DNA of 64,000 nucleotides, taken from NCBI RefSeq assembly GCF_001957125.1, contig NZ_MPHJ01000004.1:186085-250084 (forward strand), written 5' to 3'. Both the position numbers and the translations under genes were made by a program. This stretch comes from Shewanella sp. UCD-KL12. GTDB taxonomy: Bacteria; Pseudomonadota; Gammaproteobacteria; Enterobacterales; Shewanellaceae. Every line of letters begins with the position of its first letter. Position 1 is the first letter of the stretch. The notes beneath the pieces are model-generated. The model was not told the origin of the DNA and ran no database searches. It saw only the letters and a program-made list of their open reading frames with translations. Positions 17,631-26,031 of the stretch are shown one piece after another.

Positions 17631-17849
17631 ACCACTTATTTATGACGAACTCACATTAAAGTATTATTTTAAGGAATATTTTCTTTAAAAAAGTATCCGC
17701 TGTTTAAATATTAAATTGATGATCTTACCTTTAAAATGATGGCTGCTTAGAAACATTATTGTAAATAGCAGGGTGAAGTATACCGAGATTAGTAGCAGAA
17801 AATGTTGAGATTGTTTAACAATGCAAATGAACTTTTGTGTTGCTGGTCG

Positions 17850-19601
17850 TTATCTATTACCCCACTTGTTTAGTACTTCAACTATGTCAGCTTTTTTGTA
17901 GGGTTTATTTACTATTTCATCCATACCTGAACTGATGCACCTTTCTCTTTCAAGGGTTGTAGTACTGGCCGTTAAGGCAATGATAGGTTTCTTATAACCT
18001 TGAGCACGCAGCTGAGTTGTTGTTTCAAAACCATCCATAATTGGCATACGACAGTCCATAAGAATCACATCAACAGATCTATTTTTTAAAAAGTGCAGTG
18101 CATCTTGTCCATTACTGACTATATGTGCCGTAACATTTAAGCGTTCCAGAATTGCCGCAATTAGCATTTGATTAGTTTGGCTATCTTCAGCAACAAGTAC
18201 CGACAACGTTGAGATAGGAAAGGGGGTTGCTGGTTGTTTTGTTAACTCTGGTGCTTCTGTGGATATAGTTAAAGGTAACGATACTTTGAAACAGCTACCT
18301 TCACCCAATGAGGTGGTTAGTTCAATGTCGCCCTGCATGATTTCAATAAGCTGTTTACAAATCGCTAATCCTAATCCCGTTCCTTCAAATTGACGATTAC
18401 TGGCTGTATCAACTTGCGTAAAGGGTGAGTAGAGACTTGCAATTTTATCATGTGGGATCCCTTGGCCTGTATCTGCAACAGCGAAGGACAATCTGTTATC
18501 TTGCCAGCAAACTGATACGGTTATCGTTCCTTGAGCGGTAAACTTTAGCGCATTACTAATTAAATTGACTAATATTTGCTTAATTCTATCGGGATCACCA
18601 TTTAATTGTATAGGAAGTGAAGTCAAATACTTAAAAGTAAAATCAATATTGTTTTGAGCCGCTTTGAGGGAGAAAACGTTCTGAGTTGTTGTGAAAATCT
18701 CAAGTGGTGAAAAGGCGTGCGAATTTATCTGCAGCATTCCAGCACTCATCTTACTGTAGTCTAATAGATCATTGATAATAACCCGCAGCAGTTCGCCGGA
18801 TTGTGTCATGGTTTTTTGGAGTTTCTTTTGGAATGGTGTTAACTGAGTCTCTTTTATTAGATCGACAGAACCGAGTATTCCATTAAGTGGCGTTCTCAGT
18901 TCATGGTTGATCATGGCCACAAAATTCTTCGTCGCTTGTTCAGAGTGTTCTGCTCGTTTTTTTTCTGATATCGTTTTGGTAAGTAAGGCTTGTCTCTCAT
19001 GAGAGGCTGTGATCATCTCGGCAAATAAGATGAGCTGCTTGCCAATTGTTTTTTGCCAGCTTAATGGTGAGTCTAGATGAAAAGAGAAATACCCTAATTG
19101 TTTAAGCTCCCCCCTAATGAATACCAACACAATATTTCCATCTTCATACCAGGTTAATCTTGATTTTTGATCAAGCGGGTTATAGTTGGTTTTAACTCCA
19201 TTCAATATTGTTACGTCACCAGCATAAAAAATTTTGTTTTTACTGCCTAATTCGTCTGTCAATATAGATAAATGAACACCTTTAATCTGTTCTATTGCTT
19301 GTAGATCATTAACTAACCCCTGTAAGAGGTGAGAGGATAATGGGTTTTGTAATAATAGCTGGTGGTAGTCCAGTAGTATTGACTCTACATAAGCTTTGAA
19401 TTTTAGTAATGTAATATCTTTTTCTGATTGCTGTTTGACGATAACTAATGAGTCTTCAACTAATTGTTTTGCGAGATAAAGCTCCCGACTTTTTTTTTCC
19501 AATAACTGCTCAGCGGTAATTTTCGCCGCTTGTACTCGCTTGAGTTTACGTTGTAGAAGCTCTATCTCTTTGTCTTGGCTCATTGGGCCTTGTTTCGACA
19601 T
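17850..19601 (-). CDS. Soluble hybrid histidine kinase paired with H-NOX (HnoK/HqsK-like)
   Basis: Cytoplasmic kinase of 583 residues without membrane helices. An N-terminal coiled coil (about 8-65) leads to a sensor-like region (70-200). The HisKA box MINHELRTPLNGILGS carries His233. The HATPase follows (NLISNALKFT, ADTGQGIP, GTGLGLAICKQLIEIM), then a receiver with acceptor Asp516 in ILMDCRMPIMDGFET and Lys in VNKPYKK. The gene starts 12 bp after the H-NOX stop. In Vibrio and Shewanella such kinases are inhibited by NO-bound H-NOX and feed quorum-sensing or c-di-GMP circuits. The phosphotransfer partner is not in this window. Confidence 0.85.
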   Translation of the reverse strand: MSKQGPMSQDKEIELLQRKLKRVQAAKITAEQLLEKKSRELYLAKQLVEDSLVIVKQQSEKDITLLKFKAYVESILLDYHQLLLQNPLSSHLLQGLVNDLQAIEQIKGVHLSILTDELGSKNKIFYAGDVTILNGVKTNYNPLDQKSRLTWYEDGNIVLVFIRGELKQLGYFSFHLDSPLSWQKTIGKQLILFAEMITASHERQALLTKTISEKKRAEHSEQATKNFVAMINHELRTPLNGILGSVDLIKETQLTPFQKKLQKTMTQSGELLRVIINDLLDYSKMSAGMLQINSHAFSPLEIFTTTQNVFSLKAAQNNIDFTFKYLTSLPIQLNGDPDRIKQILVNLISNALKFTAQGTITVSVCWQDNRLSFAVADTGQGIPHDKIASLYSPFTQVDTASNRQFEGTGLGLAICKQLIEIMQGDIELTTSLGEGSCFKVSLPLTISTEAPELTKQPATPFPISTLSVLVAEDSQTNQMLIAAILERLNVTAHIVSNGQDALHFLKNRSVDVILMDCRMPIMDGFETTTQLRAQGYKKPIIALTASTTTLERERCISSGMDEIVNKPYKKADIVEVLNKWGNR

Positions 19602-19613
19602 ATTAAACCTATT

Positions 19614-20147
19614 TTATAAATGAGCTAAATGAAACCTGACATGAGTATTATCACTGTTAATGGCGTGCATCTTTATTTCAATCTCTTCTTTAAAGTGTGC
19701 TGCACATCCCTTTATGAGCCCGAAACAAACATGAGATAGACAGCGGACTGAAATGTAATCCATAACTAATTCAGTTTCAGAAGATGAGATGAAGTTAAAC
19801 CTTGGCGGGTTAGCATTGGGGTATAACTTTTTCACTTCTATGTGTATATAGTTTTCTACACTCTTAATGAAATCAAATGTGGTGTTAGATTGGCCTTCTA
19901 GACTTGGCATACTTTGATAAAGCTGATTAAAAACTGCTGCTCCATATACTTCTTGTAGTTCTTCTACGGGGATGTTTGTTAATTTGCTTAACGTCATGAT
20001 TAGCTTGATAAGTTCTTTATGATCATAGCTACCAACACTCGTATAATTACCTTCGTTGTCATTGAGGTCTAACATCTCTTGACACATTTCTAAGCCAAAT
20101 GTGTCTTCAACCAGTACGATGAACTCAGAAAATAAAATACCTTTCAT
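19614..20147 (-). CDS. hnoX: H-NOX heme nitric-oxide sensor
   Basis: Heme-binding NO sensor of 177 residues, the normal length for stand-alone H-NOX. It begins MKGILFSEFIVLVEDTFG as the family does. His102 in NYIHIEV is the proximal heme ligand and Y131-I-S133-V-R135 is the YxSxR heme-propionate motif. Position 140 is Val rather than the Tyr of oxygen-binding H-NOX proteins, so selectivity for NO over O2 is expected. Cys136, Cys141 and Cys148 cluster where zinc or redox control occurs in relatives. It forms an operon with the downstream hybrid kinase. Biofilm or quorum-related output is inferred from relatives. Confidence 0.92.
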   Translation of the reverse strand: MKGILFSEFIVLVEDTFGLEMCQEMLDLNDNEGNYTSVGSYDHKELIKLIMTLSKLTNIPVEELQEVYGAAVFNQLYQSMPSLEGQSNTTFDFIKSVENYIHIEVKKLYPNANPPRFNFISSSETELVMDYISVRCLSHVCFGLIKGCAAHFKEEIEIKMHAINSDNTHVRFHLAHL

Positions 20148-20509
20148 AACAAACTCCCTAGTTTCTATATTACAAAAGTAGACTAATTTATTACTGTTTA
20201 CAATCTGTTATCGATACCAATAAGGAGTGGGTTCATTCATTTGAATGTTTTAAATCGTAGGGGCACTTGTGATGGGAAGGGCTAAAAGTCAGATAAGTAT
20301 GGTGATCATGCTTTACTGTTACGGAACAGTGAAATTGGTTGGATTAACCGGTGCCTGTTATTTGTGAATCAACGAGCAAGAAGGGACAAGGGAAGTGGTT
20401 TTAAGCTTAACAACGTAAAGCTTTCTTTGCCCGGCGAAATAGAAAATACCAAGTTTTGATTAAAACTGTATTTTCTATGTAAGCCTCTTTTGTCATGCCG
20501 ATGACAAAT
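20148..20509. other. Gap with two strong dyads behind the small-gene pair
   Basis: 362 bp without a recognised gene. A 38-base nested palindrome at 20440-20477 has arms TAGAAAATAC / GTATTTTCTA around a second stem AGTTTT / AAAACT. A perfect hairpin TTTGTCAT-GCCG-ATGACAAA lies at 20489-20508, ending next to the stop of the 25-residue gene. They probably end that minus-strand transcript. The side nearest hnoX should hold the hnoX promoter; no clear box is seen. Confidence 0.45.
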
Positions 20510-20587
20510 CTACTTCTTTTTTCGGCAACTCAAAGTCAATAATACTGCAAAGAAAATGATTGTGGTTATTACGATGACAGTATTCAT
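20510..20587 (-). CDS. 25-residue single-span membrane peptide
   Basis: Predicted peptide starting MNTVIVITTIIFF, with one hydrophobic segment and a C-terminal CRKKK, a topology with the Lys-rich end in the cytoplasm. Its ATG overlaps the stop of the upstream 58-residue gene (TAATG), which argues for translational coupling and therefore that both are real. Two hairpins follow immediately. I do not recognise a family. Size alone makes this uncertain. Confidence 0.45.
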   Translation of the reverse strand: MNTVIVITTIIFFAVLLTLSCRKKK

Positions 20588-20763
20588 TATTTATTCCTCT
20601 TTAGAAGGTGTTGGTACATGAAATATGCCCCTATTGAAATAATGATAAAAGGGACGACGGTGACGGCAACATTGAACATGAGTTTAGTCACTGGAATGAT
20701 GATGATTGTTGCCACAATCAGCACGACCATAGTAACTAACGCGATAAAAACTAACTGGTTCAT
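20587..20763 (-). CDS. 58-residue two-span membrane protein
   Basis: Predicted small inner-membrane protein: helix 1 about residues 3-24 (LVFIALVTMVVLIVATIIII), helix 2 about 31-50, tail YQHLLKRNK. The SD AGGAAATGAT sits just before ATGAACCAG. Its stop overlaps the start of a 25-residue peptide gene. The opposite strand has an 87-codon open frame over the same bases, but that one lacks coupling and looks like a shadow. No function can be assigned; a stress or respiratory-complex accessory role would be typical for such proteins. Confidence 0.5.
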   Translation of the reverse strand: MNQLVFIALVTMVVLIVATIIIIPVTKLMFNVAVTVVPFIIISIGAYFMYQHLLKRNK

Positions 20764-21107
20764 ATCATTTCCTAAAGGCTGTATTGCAGACCTGCTTTAC
20801 TCAATATGTGTTGATTTACATAATTTTCAGCACTTAGTGAATGTTCGTAATTATTGCAGGATTAGCTTAGCTATCCCTTAATTGAATTTTAAAAAATTAA
20901 CTCTTCTGTATATAAGTCTCTAATGTTCAGTGTTTTAAGCTGGTTTCTTTATCAAGCTATTGTGCCTTATATCACCCTATAGTCTGTGTTGTGACGGTTA
21001 TCATCTAAGCCCTGAAAACCTTACTTTGTAAATGCATCCCCAACTATTGAAATAGGAATCATTACTGTTAACCTTAGCGCCATTGTGGGTAAATTATAAA
21101 AATAGAT
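20764..21107. other. Gap, promoters of small-gene pair and PepSY gene
   Basis: 344 bp between divergent genes. It is AT-rich, with a faint Fur-box-like stretch (GGAATCATTACTG near 21055) before the PepSY gene. No other feature is seen. Confidence 0.3.
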
Positions 21108-22190
21108 ATGACCAAAATATTAAAGCTTGTACATAATTGGGTTGGATTTTTTATCAGTTTGATCATGTTAGTGGTGTTAACGACAGGGGTATATTTAGGC
21201 GGTGCAGATCTGCTTAAACGTATGGATAATAAGGGGCAAGTTTTTGCTGAGATAAGCAAGAATCTAGATCACGAGCTTAAAGCTGAACTCGCGTCTAAAG
21301 CGCTTGATCAATATCCAGATGCGAGCGGCGTAAAACTACCGACTAAGATGTATCCCTATGTCGATGCGCATTCTCGTCAAGGATCTGTATTTCTCGACAC
21401 AGAATTTAATGAAATAGAAACTCTGGTAAAGAGTAAAGACTCTCTGCAAAGTTGGATGTTCTGGTTCCACCGTAATTTTCAATTAGGGGATGTGGGTAAG
21501 CATGCCAATGCGATCAGCGCTATTTTGGCAACAGTTATTATGTTTATCGGCCTATATCTATGGTGGCTGATTCGTAACGGCTTTCGTTGGAAGCATACTT
21601 TACCTAAAAATAGTAAAAACAGTGCATTAATTAAGAGCCACATTCAATTGGGGCTTATCTTTTCAATTCCTATGTTAATCATGGCAATTAGTGGCGCTTA
21701 CATTACCTATGGTGTTAGAACTGCTGCAAGCTTTGATGAAAACCAGCCAAAACTTAGCCAGGCGCTTGCCAATGACTGGGAGTCCCAAATTCTTGCTGCG
21801 CAAAAGATATGGCCAGAGTCAGAGCTAGTTTCTGTGTCTAAACCACGTAAACCAGTAGAGGGCAGCTATATCTATTCACTTAACTTTAATGGAGCCAATC
21901 CAGTGGGGTTATTACAAGCTGATACGATTCAGATTGACTTGCTTTCAGGTAAACTCGTGACAGCTCAAACCTTTAGCCAAAGGAGTTTTACGAGGCAGTT
22001 AAGCTACAGCGCGCGCTTTTTACATGACGGTGCAAGAATGCCAACTTGGTATCTGCTTATGTTAGTTATCAGTTCTATCGTGGGTACAGCTATGGTCTCC
22101 TTCGCTTTACTGACTTTTGTCAGAAAGGAGTTTTTAGAACGCAGAGCTAAGAAGGTGAGAAAAGAGACAGCGGTAACAGCTTCGTCATAA
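21108..22190 (+). CDS. PepSY-associated transmembrane protein (PiuB-like)
   Basis: Inner-membrane protein of 360 residues. Helix 1 is at about residues 10-32 (VGFFISLIMLVVLTTGVYLGG) after HNW. A PepSY region follows (to about 115), including FWFHRNFQLG, then helices at about 137-158, 182-202 and near the C-terminus at 322-345 before a Lys/Arg-rich cytoplasmic tail. The layout matches the multi-span PepSY_TM family tied to iron and siderophore reduction. There is no TonB receptor next to it, so the substrate is open. It stands alone and ends at a strong hairpin. It is a distant relative of the two PepSY genes at 9-11.6 kb. Confidence 0.75.
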   Translation: MTKILKLVHNWVGFFISLIMLVVLTTGVYLGGADLLKRMDNKGQVFAEISKNLDHELKAELASKALDQYPDASGVKLPTKMYPYVDAHSRQGSVFLDTEFNEIETLVKSKDSLQSWMFWFHRNFQLGDVGKHANAISAILATVIMFIGLYLWWLIRNGFRWKHTLPKNSKNSALIKSHIQLGLIFSIPMLIMAISGAYITYGVRTAASFDENQPKLSQALANDWESQILAAQKIWPESELVSVSKPRKPVEGSYIYSLNFNGANPVGLLQADTIQIDLLSGKLVTAQTFSQRSFTRQLSYSARFLHDGARMPTWYLLMLVISSIVGTAMVSFALLTFVRKEFLERRAKKVRKETAVTASS

Positions 22191-22206
22191 CCTGAAGTAG
22201 TAGCAA

Positions 22207-22237
22207 GGCCATTTACACATCTAAAAGTGAAATGGCC
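22207..22237 (+). terminator. Terminator after the PepSY gene
   Basis: GGCCATTT-a-CAC ... GTG-AAATGGCC, an 8+3 bp stem followed by CTTT, 17 bp after the stop codon. Confidence 0.7.
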
Positions 22238-22453
22238 CTTTAACTAACAACACCATCAATTAAAGAACTCAATCGTTTCGTAAGTAGAGCATCTAGTTAA
22301 CTCTCGGCGCTCATGCTAGTCACTAGTTTAATAATTCAATCTCTAATACCTGATTTCAAAATGAGTAATGGCTGACTCTTATCCTTGTACTTGTCTTTAT
22401 TCTCTTAGCTCATGCTCTACCGTCCTACCAAGATTATACTCATATGAAATCGA

Positions 22454-23365
22454 TTAAGAGTCATCATATGTGGACGGTTGAGATGATCGCTGTTGACTAT
22501 TTTCTAGCAGCTTTTCGAATAGACTTTTTGCTGCTGGCCCTGTTTTTACCCCCTTGGGGAGCGTTAAATGCATAGGGACTTGATAGCGTTCGGCATGTTC
22601 TAACTTTAACACTGAGATTTTACTGTCGTCACGGCTTTTTAGTTGATGTGCTGGCATACGGCAAAAGCCAACCCCTTGTTCAACGGCCTCCCAAGCGTGA
22701 TCAAAGTTATCTAGCGTAATGCGCTGTTGTGCTTTAAGCCAACCTACATCTTGTTTGGAATCACTGCCTAAATCTCTCACTACTATTTGGCAATGGGTGG
22801 TAAAGTCCGCCAAACATAATCCCTCTTTTTTGGCCAGTGGGTGGTCCTTAGCTACAACGGCTTGCATAGTCACCATACCAAACGCTTCACAAGGAAAGTT
22901 GGTGATAGGTAAAGTAACAATAGAAATATCCGCTTGCTCATCTGTGACCATTGAAGATGTTTTAGATAGTGATGTTTCGACGACTTGAATGGAGGTGTTG
23001 CTATTATCTTTTAAAAACGTGGCCATGGGGTGATACAACCAACTTCGGTCGCATAAATGATCGATGGCGACAGTAATTTCAGACTCAATGCCTTTAGCCA
23101 ATTGTGTACTCATCTCTTCCAGTGCTCTGGCTTGCTCTAACATTGAATCAGCTCGTCGTAGCAGCGATTTCCCGTCATCAGTCAGTACGGCTCTACGGCC
23201 TTTTATCTCGACCAAACTAACATCAAGTTGTTGCTCCAGTTTCTTCACTGAATAGATAAGCGTGGTGTGACTCTTGTTAAGGGTTACTGCTGCCGCTTGA
23301 ATACTGCCGGCACGATCTATCTCATACAAGGTTAACCATTGTTCTAGTGTTGTTTTGAGTCTCAT
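22454..23365 (-). CDS. LysR-family transcriptional regulator
   Basis: 303 residues. The N-terminal HTH covers about 8-66 (TLYEIDRAGSIQAAAVTLNKSHTTLIYSVKKLEQQL); the rest is the LysR effector-binding fold (about 90-290). The HTH is atypical in its SHTTLIYSVKKLE recognition region but the spacing is correct. It is divergent from a YdhR-like gene across 150 bp, so it probably controls that gene. The effector is unknown. Confidence 0.85.
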   Translation of the reverse strand: MRLKTTLEQWLTLYEIDRAGSIQAAAVTLNKSHTTLIYSVKKLEQQLDVSLVEIKGRRAVLTDDGKSLLRRADSMLEQARALEEMSTQLAKGIESEITVAIDHLCDRSWLYHPMATFLKDNSNTSIQVVETSLSKTSSMVTDEQADISIVTLPITNFPCEAFGMVTMQAVVAKDHPLAKKEGLCLADFTTHCQIVVRDLGSDSKQDVGWLKAQQRITLDNFDHAWEAVEQGVGFCRMPAHQLKSRDDSKISVLKLEHAERYQVPMHLTLPKGVKTGPAAKSLFEKLLENSQQRSSQPSTYDDS

Positions 23366-23515
23366 CTGTCAGTTTTTCCCACAGTAATGCGCAATATTAT
23401 GAACTTTTATGTTCAATCTGTGCAGGTATTATGGCACTTAAGCGAGAGAAGCGAATAAATAATGCTATTCGCCACTCTTAATTCAGACATAAACAGTTGT
23501 TGGTGGAAACGTAAC

Positions 23516-23827
23516 ATGAAGAAATTACTACAAGTAGATTTTAATTTTACTGGTCCTTATGGTGATGAGATGGCCGAGCAGATGCTTGAGCTGGCAAAGT
23601 CCATTAATGAAGAGCCTGGGATGATTTGGAAAATTTGGACTGAAAATGAAGCCTTACAACTTGGTGGTGGGATCTATCTATTTGAAGATGAGTCCAGTGC
23701 TCAGGACTATTTAAAAATGCATAGCGCTCGTTTAAAGAAGATGGGCATAGAGAATATTAAAGGTACTGTTTTTGACATAAACACTGCTTTATCGATAGTT
23801 AACCAGGCGCCTTTATTGCCAGTTTAA
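23516..23827 (+). CDS. YdhR-family putative mono-oxygenase (103 residues)
   Basis: Small alpha/beta dimeric-barrel protein. The start MKKLLQVDFNFTGPYGDEM, the core PGMIWKIWTENE and LQLGGGIYLFEDESSAQDYLKMH match YdhR. I choose the ATG at 23516 because the homologous N-terminus begins there and GGTGGAAA precedes it; an upstream ATG at 23462 would add 18 residues with no family match. A divergent LysR gene flanks it, and a small membrane protein gene follows 100 bp later. The substrate is unknown; relatives are thought to act on aromatic compounds. Confidence 0.8.
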   Translation: MKKLLQVDFNFTGPYGDEMAEQMLELAKSINEEPGMIWKIWTENEALQLGGGIYLFEDESSAQDYLKMHSARLKKMGIENIKGTVFDINTALSIVNQAPLLPV

Positions 23828-23927
23828 CTAGTCGAATTATTTAAGCAGACTTTTAAAGCAGAACCTTAAGTAACAACATAGCTTAAGCAGAAGAATATCA
23901 GTTAGTAATAGTGAGTAGGGTAGTATT

Positions 23928-24305
23928 ATGAATAACAGAACATTTTTGACAGTACATGGTGGTATCTACGCGATTTTTGCATTAGCGCTTTTTATTATTC
24001 CGGCGCTTATGTGGCCCATGTATGGTGTTGAGATAAACGATCAATACGCATATTTTCTGTCACAACATACTTCGATATTTCTAGGAGGGATTGCTGCCAT
24101 TAGCTTGTTACTGCGGGACATTGAACCTGGAAATATTGCCAAGAGACTGTTTTTAGCGTTACTCATTTTAAATCTGTTAGGGGTCGTGATCACCACCTAT
24201 GCAGGACTTACTGGCATATTTAGCGGAATAGGCTGGAGCGACCCGGTGTTTTTTACATTTTTGTCAGTGATGAGCTTGTTGCAGTTTAATAAGCAAAAGG
24301 CTTAG
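23928..24305 (+). CDS. Four-helix small membrane protein
   Basis: 125 residues with hydrophobic segments at about 10-30, 48-62, 72-94 and 100-117. I do not recognise a named family. It follows the YdhR-like gene on the same strand after 100 bp and may be in the same LysR-controlled unit. There is no catalytic motif. Confidence 0.65.
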   Translation: MNNRTFLTVHGGIYAIFALALFIIPALMWPMYGVEINDQYAYFLSQHTSIFLGGIAAISLLLRDIEPGNIAKRLFLALLILNLLGVVITTYAGLTGIFSGIGWSDPVFFTFLSVMSLLQFNKQKA

Positions 24306-24611
24306 CGCCTATGAATTATTACTAAAGATTTAACGAAGAAGTCTTATCTCTAAACAGATCTGGGGACAATTGAAGAATGTGGGAGTATCGTTAACTTTGG
24401 CTCAAATTAGCCTTGCAATAGCTTAGGTTAGCCTCACATTCTTCTATTGATGCTATCCACTATACTGAGTGATCGGGATCCATTTGCTGAAATAACATCA
24501 ACATCTAGATCCCGAACAAGTAAATCCCAGAATAAGCCTAAAGGCAATCCACTAAAATAACTCACTTACAGATAACTATTAATAGATGACCATGCATAGA
24601 GATACCGATGA
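24306..24611. other. Gap with long-range inverted repeats
   Basis: 306 bp. It holds GAAGAATGTG (24372) and its complement CACATTCTTC (24435), 53 bases apart, then TCGGGATC / GATCCCGA around 24475-24520. No open reading frame. It could be a decayed repeat element or a small structured RNA; there is no promoter or terminator evidence. Confidence 0.3.
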
Positions 24612-25868
24612 CTATCGAAGGATCATCTGGTCGCGCTCTGGTCCTACTGAGACCATTTTAATAGGGACTCCCATGAGCGCCTCGATACTAAGCACATAGT
24701 GCTGAGCAGCTTGGGGCAGGCTATCAAAGGTTCTACAAGCGGTAATATCCTCGCTCCAACCTTGCATCTCTTCATAAACAGGTGAAAGGGCAGCGGTTTG
24801 AGGCCAGATTGGGTTTTGAGTGTGCTCGCCTTCATAAGATACGCAGATCTTAAGATCTTTCATGCCCGTCAAGCAATCAATCTTAGTCAGTGCAATCTCT
24901 GTTGCGGCTTGTAATTCGATTCCATTACGAGTGGCAACGGCATCAAAGTAGCCCATATCACGAGGACGCCCAGTGGTTGCACCATATTCATTAGACGTTT
25001 CACGGAAGTTATCTTGCTCTTCCATCGCTGTCACTAAAGTACCAGTTCCTACTGATGAGCTAAATGATTTAGCCACGGCAATGATCCGCTCTGGGCGTAG
25101 TGTTGGTAACCCGCTGCCTATTCCTGCATATGCTGCAGTGACGTTTGATGAGGTCGTCCATGGGTATTCCCCATAAACCAAATCTCGGCCAGCGCCAAGC
25201 TGTGCTTCAAACAGTAAACTAGCATCATTGTTTTGCATAGCTTTCAAAGGCTCTGTGACGTTACAGATAAATTCACGCCAAGGTGCGGTAACTTCTAATA
25301 ACCATTCTGTCATCTCTTCAGCGCTTTGGCTGAAATCACAGCTAGGGTAGAGTGCCTTTAATTGAGGCATCTTCCAATCGAGCATAAATTGTATACGCTC
25401 AAGTAGCACTTCTGGTTGTTTTAACCAACCAACAAGTATGCCTTTTTTCATTACTCGATCACCATAGGCTGGTGATATCCCTTGTCTGGTAGAGCCATAA
25501 GCAGCGTCACCTAGACGCTGCTCCTCAAGGGTATCTTCCAAAGCATGTAATGGCAGACATAAGGTAGCGCGATCTGAAATGTGCAGCTTTACACTCACGC
25601 CAGCAGCTTTCACTTCGGCAATCTCTTCGCTTAATGCTGCAGGACTGATGACCATACCAGGACCTAACACCGCAGTGCAGTCAGGGTTGAAGATACCACT
25701 TGGAAGTTGATGCAGTTTAAAGGTACCAAAGTCATTGACGACGGTGTGGCCGGCGTTATTACCACCTTGAAAACGAATACTTGCAGCGGCATCTGCTGCT
25801 AAAAAGTCAACTATTCGACCTTTTCCTTCATCACCCCAATTAGCACCCACAACAACAATAGACGGCAT
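24612..25868 (-). CDS. Divergent adenylosuccinate synthetase paralogue (PurA-like)
   Basis: Joins IMP and aspartate with GTP hydrolysis in AMP synthesis if it acts as PurA. The core is present: NWGDEGKGRIVDF (catalytic Asp, P-loop), GGNNAGHT (His), PSGIF, ATTGRPRDMGYFDAV, TKIDCLTGM and C-terminal SVGPERDQMILR. The 418-residue length is slightly short. It departs from the usual TGRGIGPAYEDKVARRG (STRQGISPAYGDRVMKKG) and GRRRR (GRPRD), both near IMP/GTP contacts. A LysR gene is divergent from it, not the usual purA neighbourhood. I infer a second, possibly specialised copy, with the housekeeping purA elsewhere. Confidence 0.85.
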   Translation of the reverse strand: MPSIVVVGANWGDEGKGRIVDFLAADAAASIRFQGGNNAGHTVVNDFGTFKLHQLPSGIFNPDCTAVLGPGMVISPAALSEEIAEVKAAGVSVKLHISDRATLCLPLHALEDTLEEQRLGDAAYGSTRQGISPAYGDRVMKKGILVGWLKQPEVLLERIQFMLDWKMPQLKALYPSCDFSQSAEEMTEWLLEVTAPWREFICNVTEPLKAMQNNDASLLFEAQLGAGRDLVYGEYPWTTSSNVTAAYAGIGSGLPTLRPERIIAVAKSFSSSVGTGTLVTAMEEQDNFRETSNEYGATTGRPRDMGYFDAVATRNGIELQAATEIALTKIDCLTGMKDLKICVSYEGEHTQNPIWPQTAALSPVYEEMQGWSEDITACRTFDSLPQAAQHYVLSIEALMGVPIKMVSVGPERDQMILR

Positions 25869-26031
25869 AGCTCACACTCCTGAATAATTAAGCGACTATG
25901 CTAATTGAATATCGTAAATATGGTAAATTAATTATTATTATCAAATCAATAAGGATTTCATATGGGGTAATTTGATATATGATAAGCCCATAAATGATAG
26001 TGAGCTAAAACTGACACCAAAAGGTATGATC

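Noticed and set aside
20618..20881. 87-codon plus-strand gene
   Set aside because: It lies antisense to the coupled small genes, has no family match, and its hydrophobic stretch mirrors the opposite strand.
24612..25868. PurZ (2-aminoadenine genome synthesis) instead of PurA
   Set aside because: The catalytic Asp in WGDEGKG is intact, unlike PurZ, and no phage genes are near.
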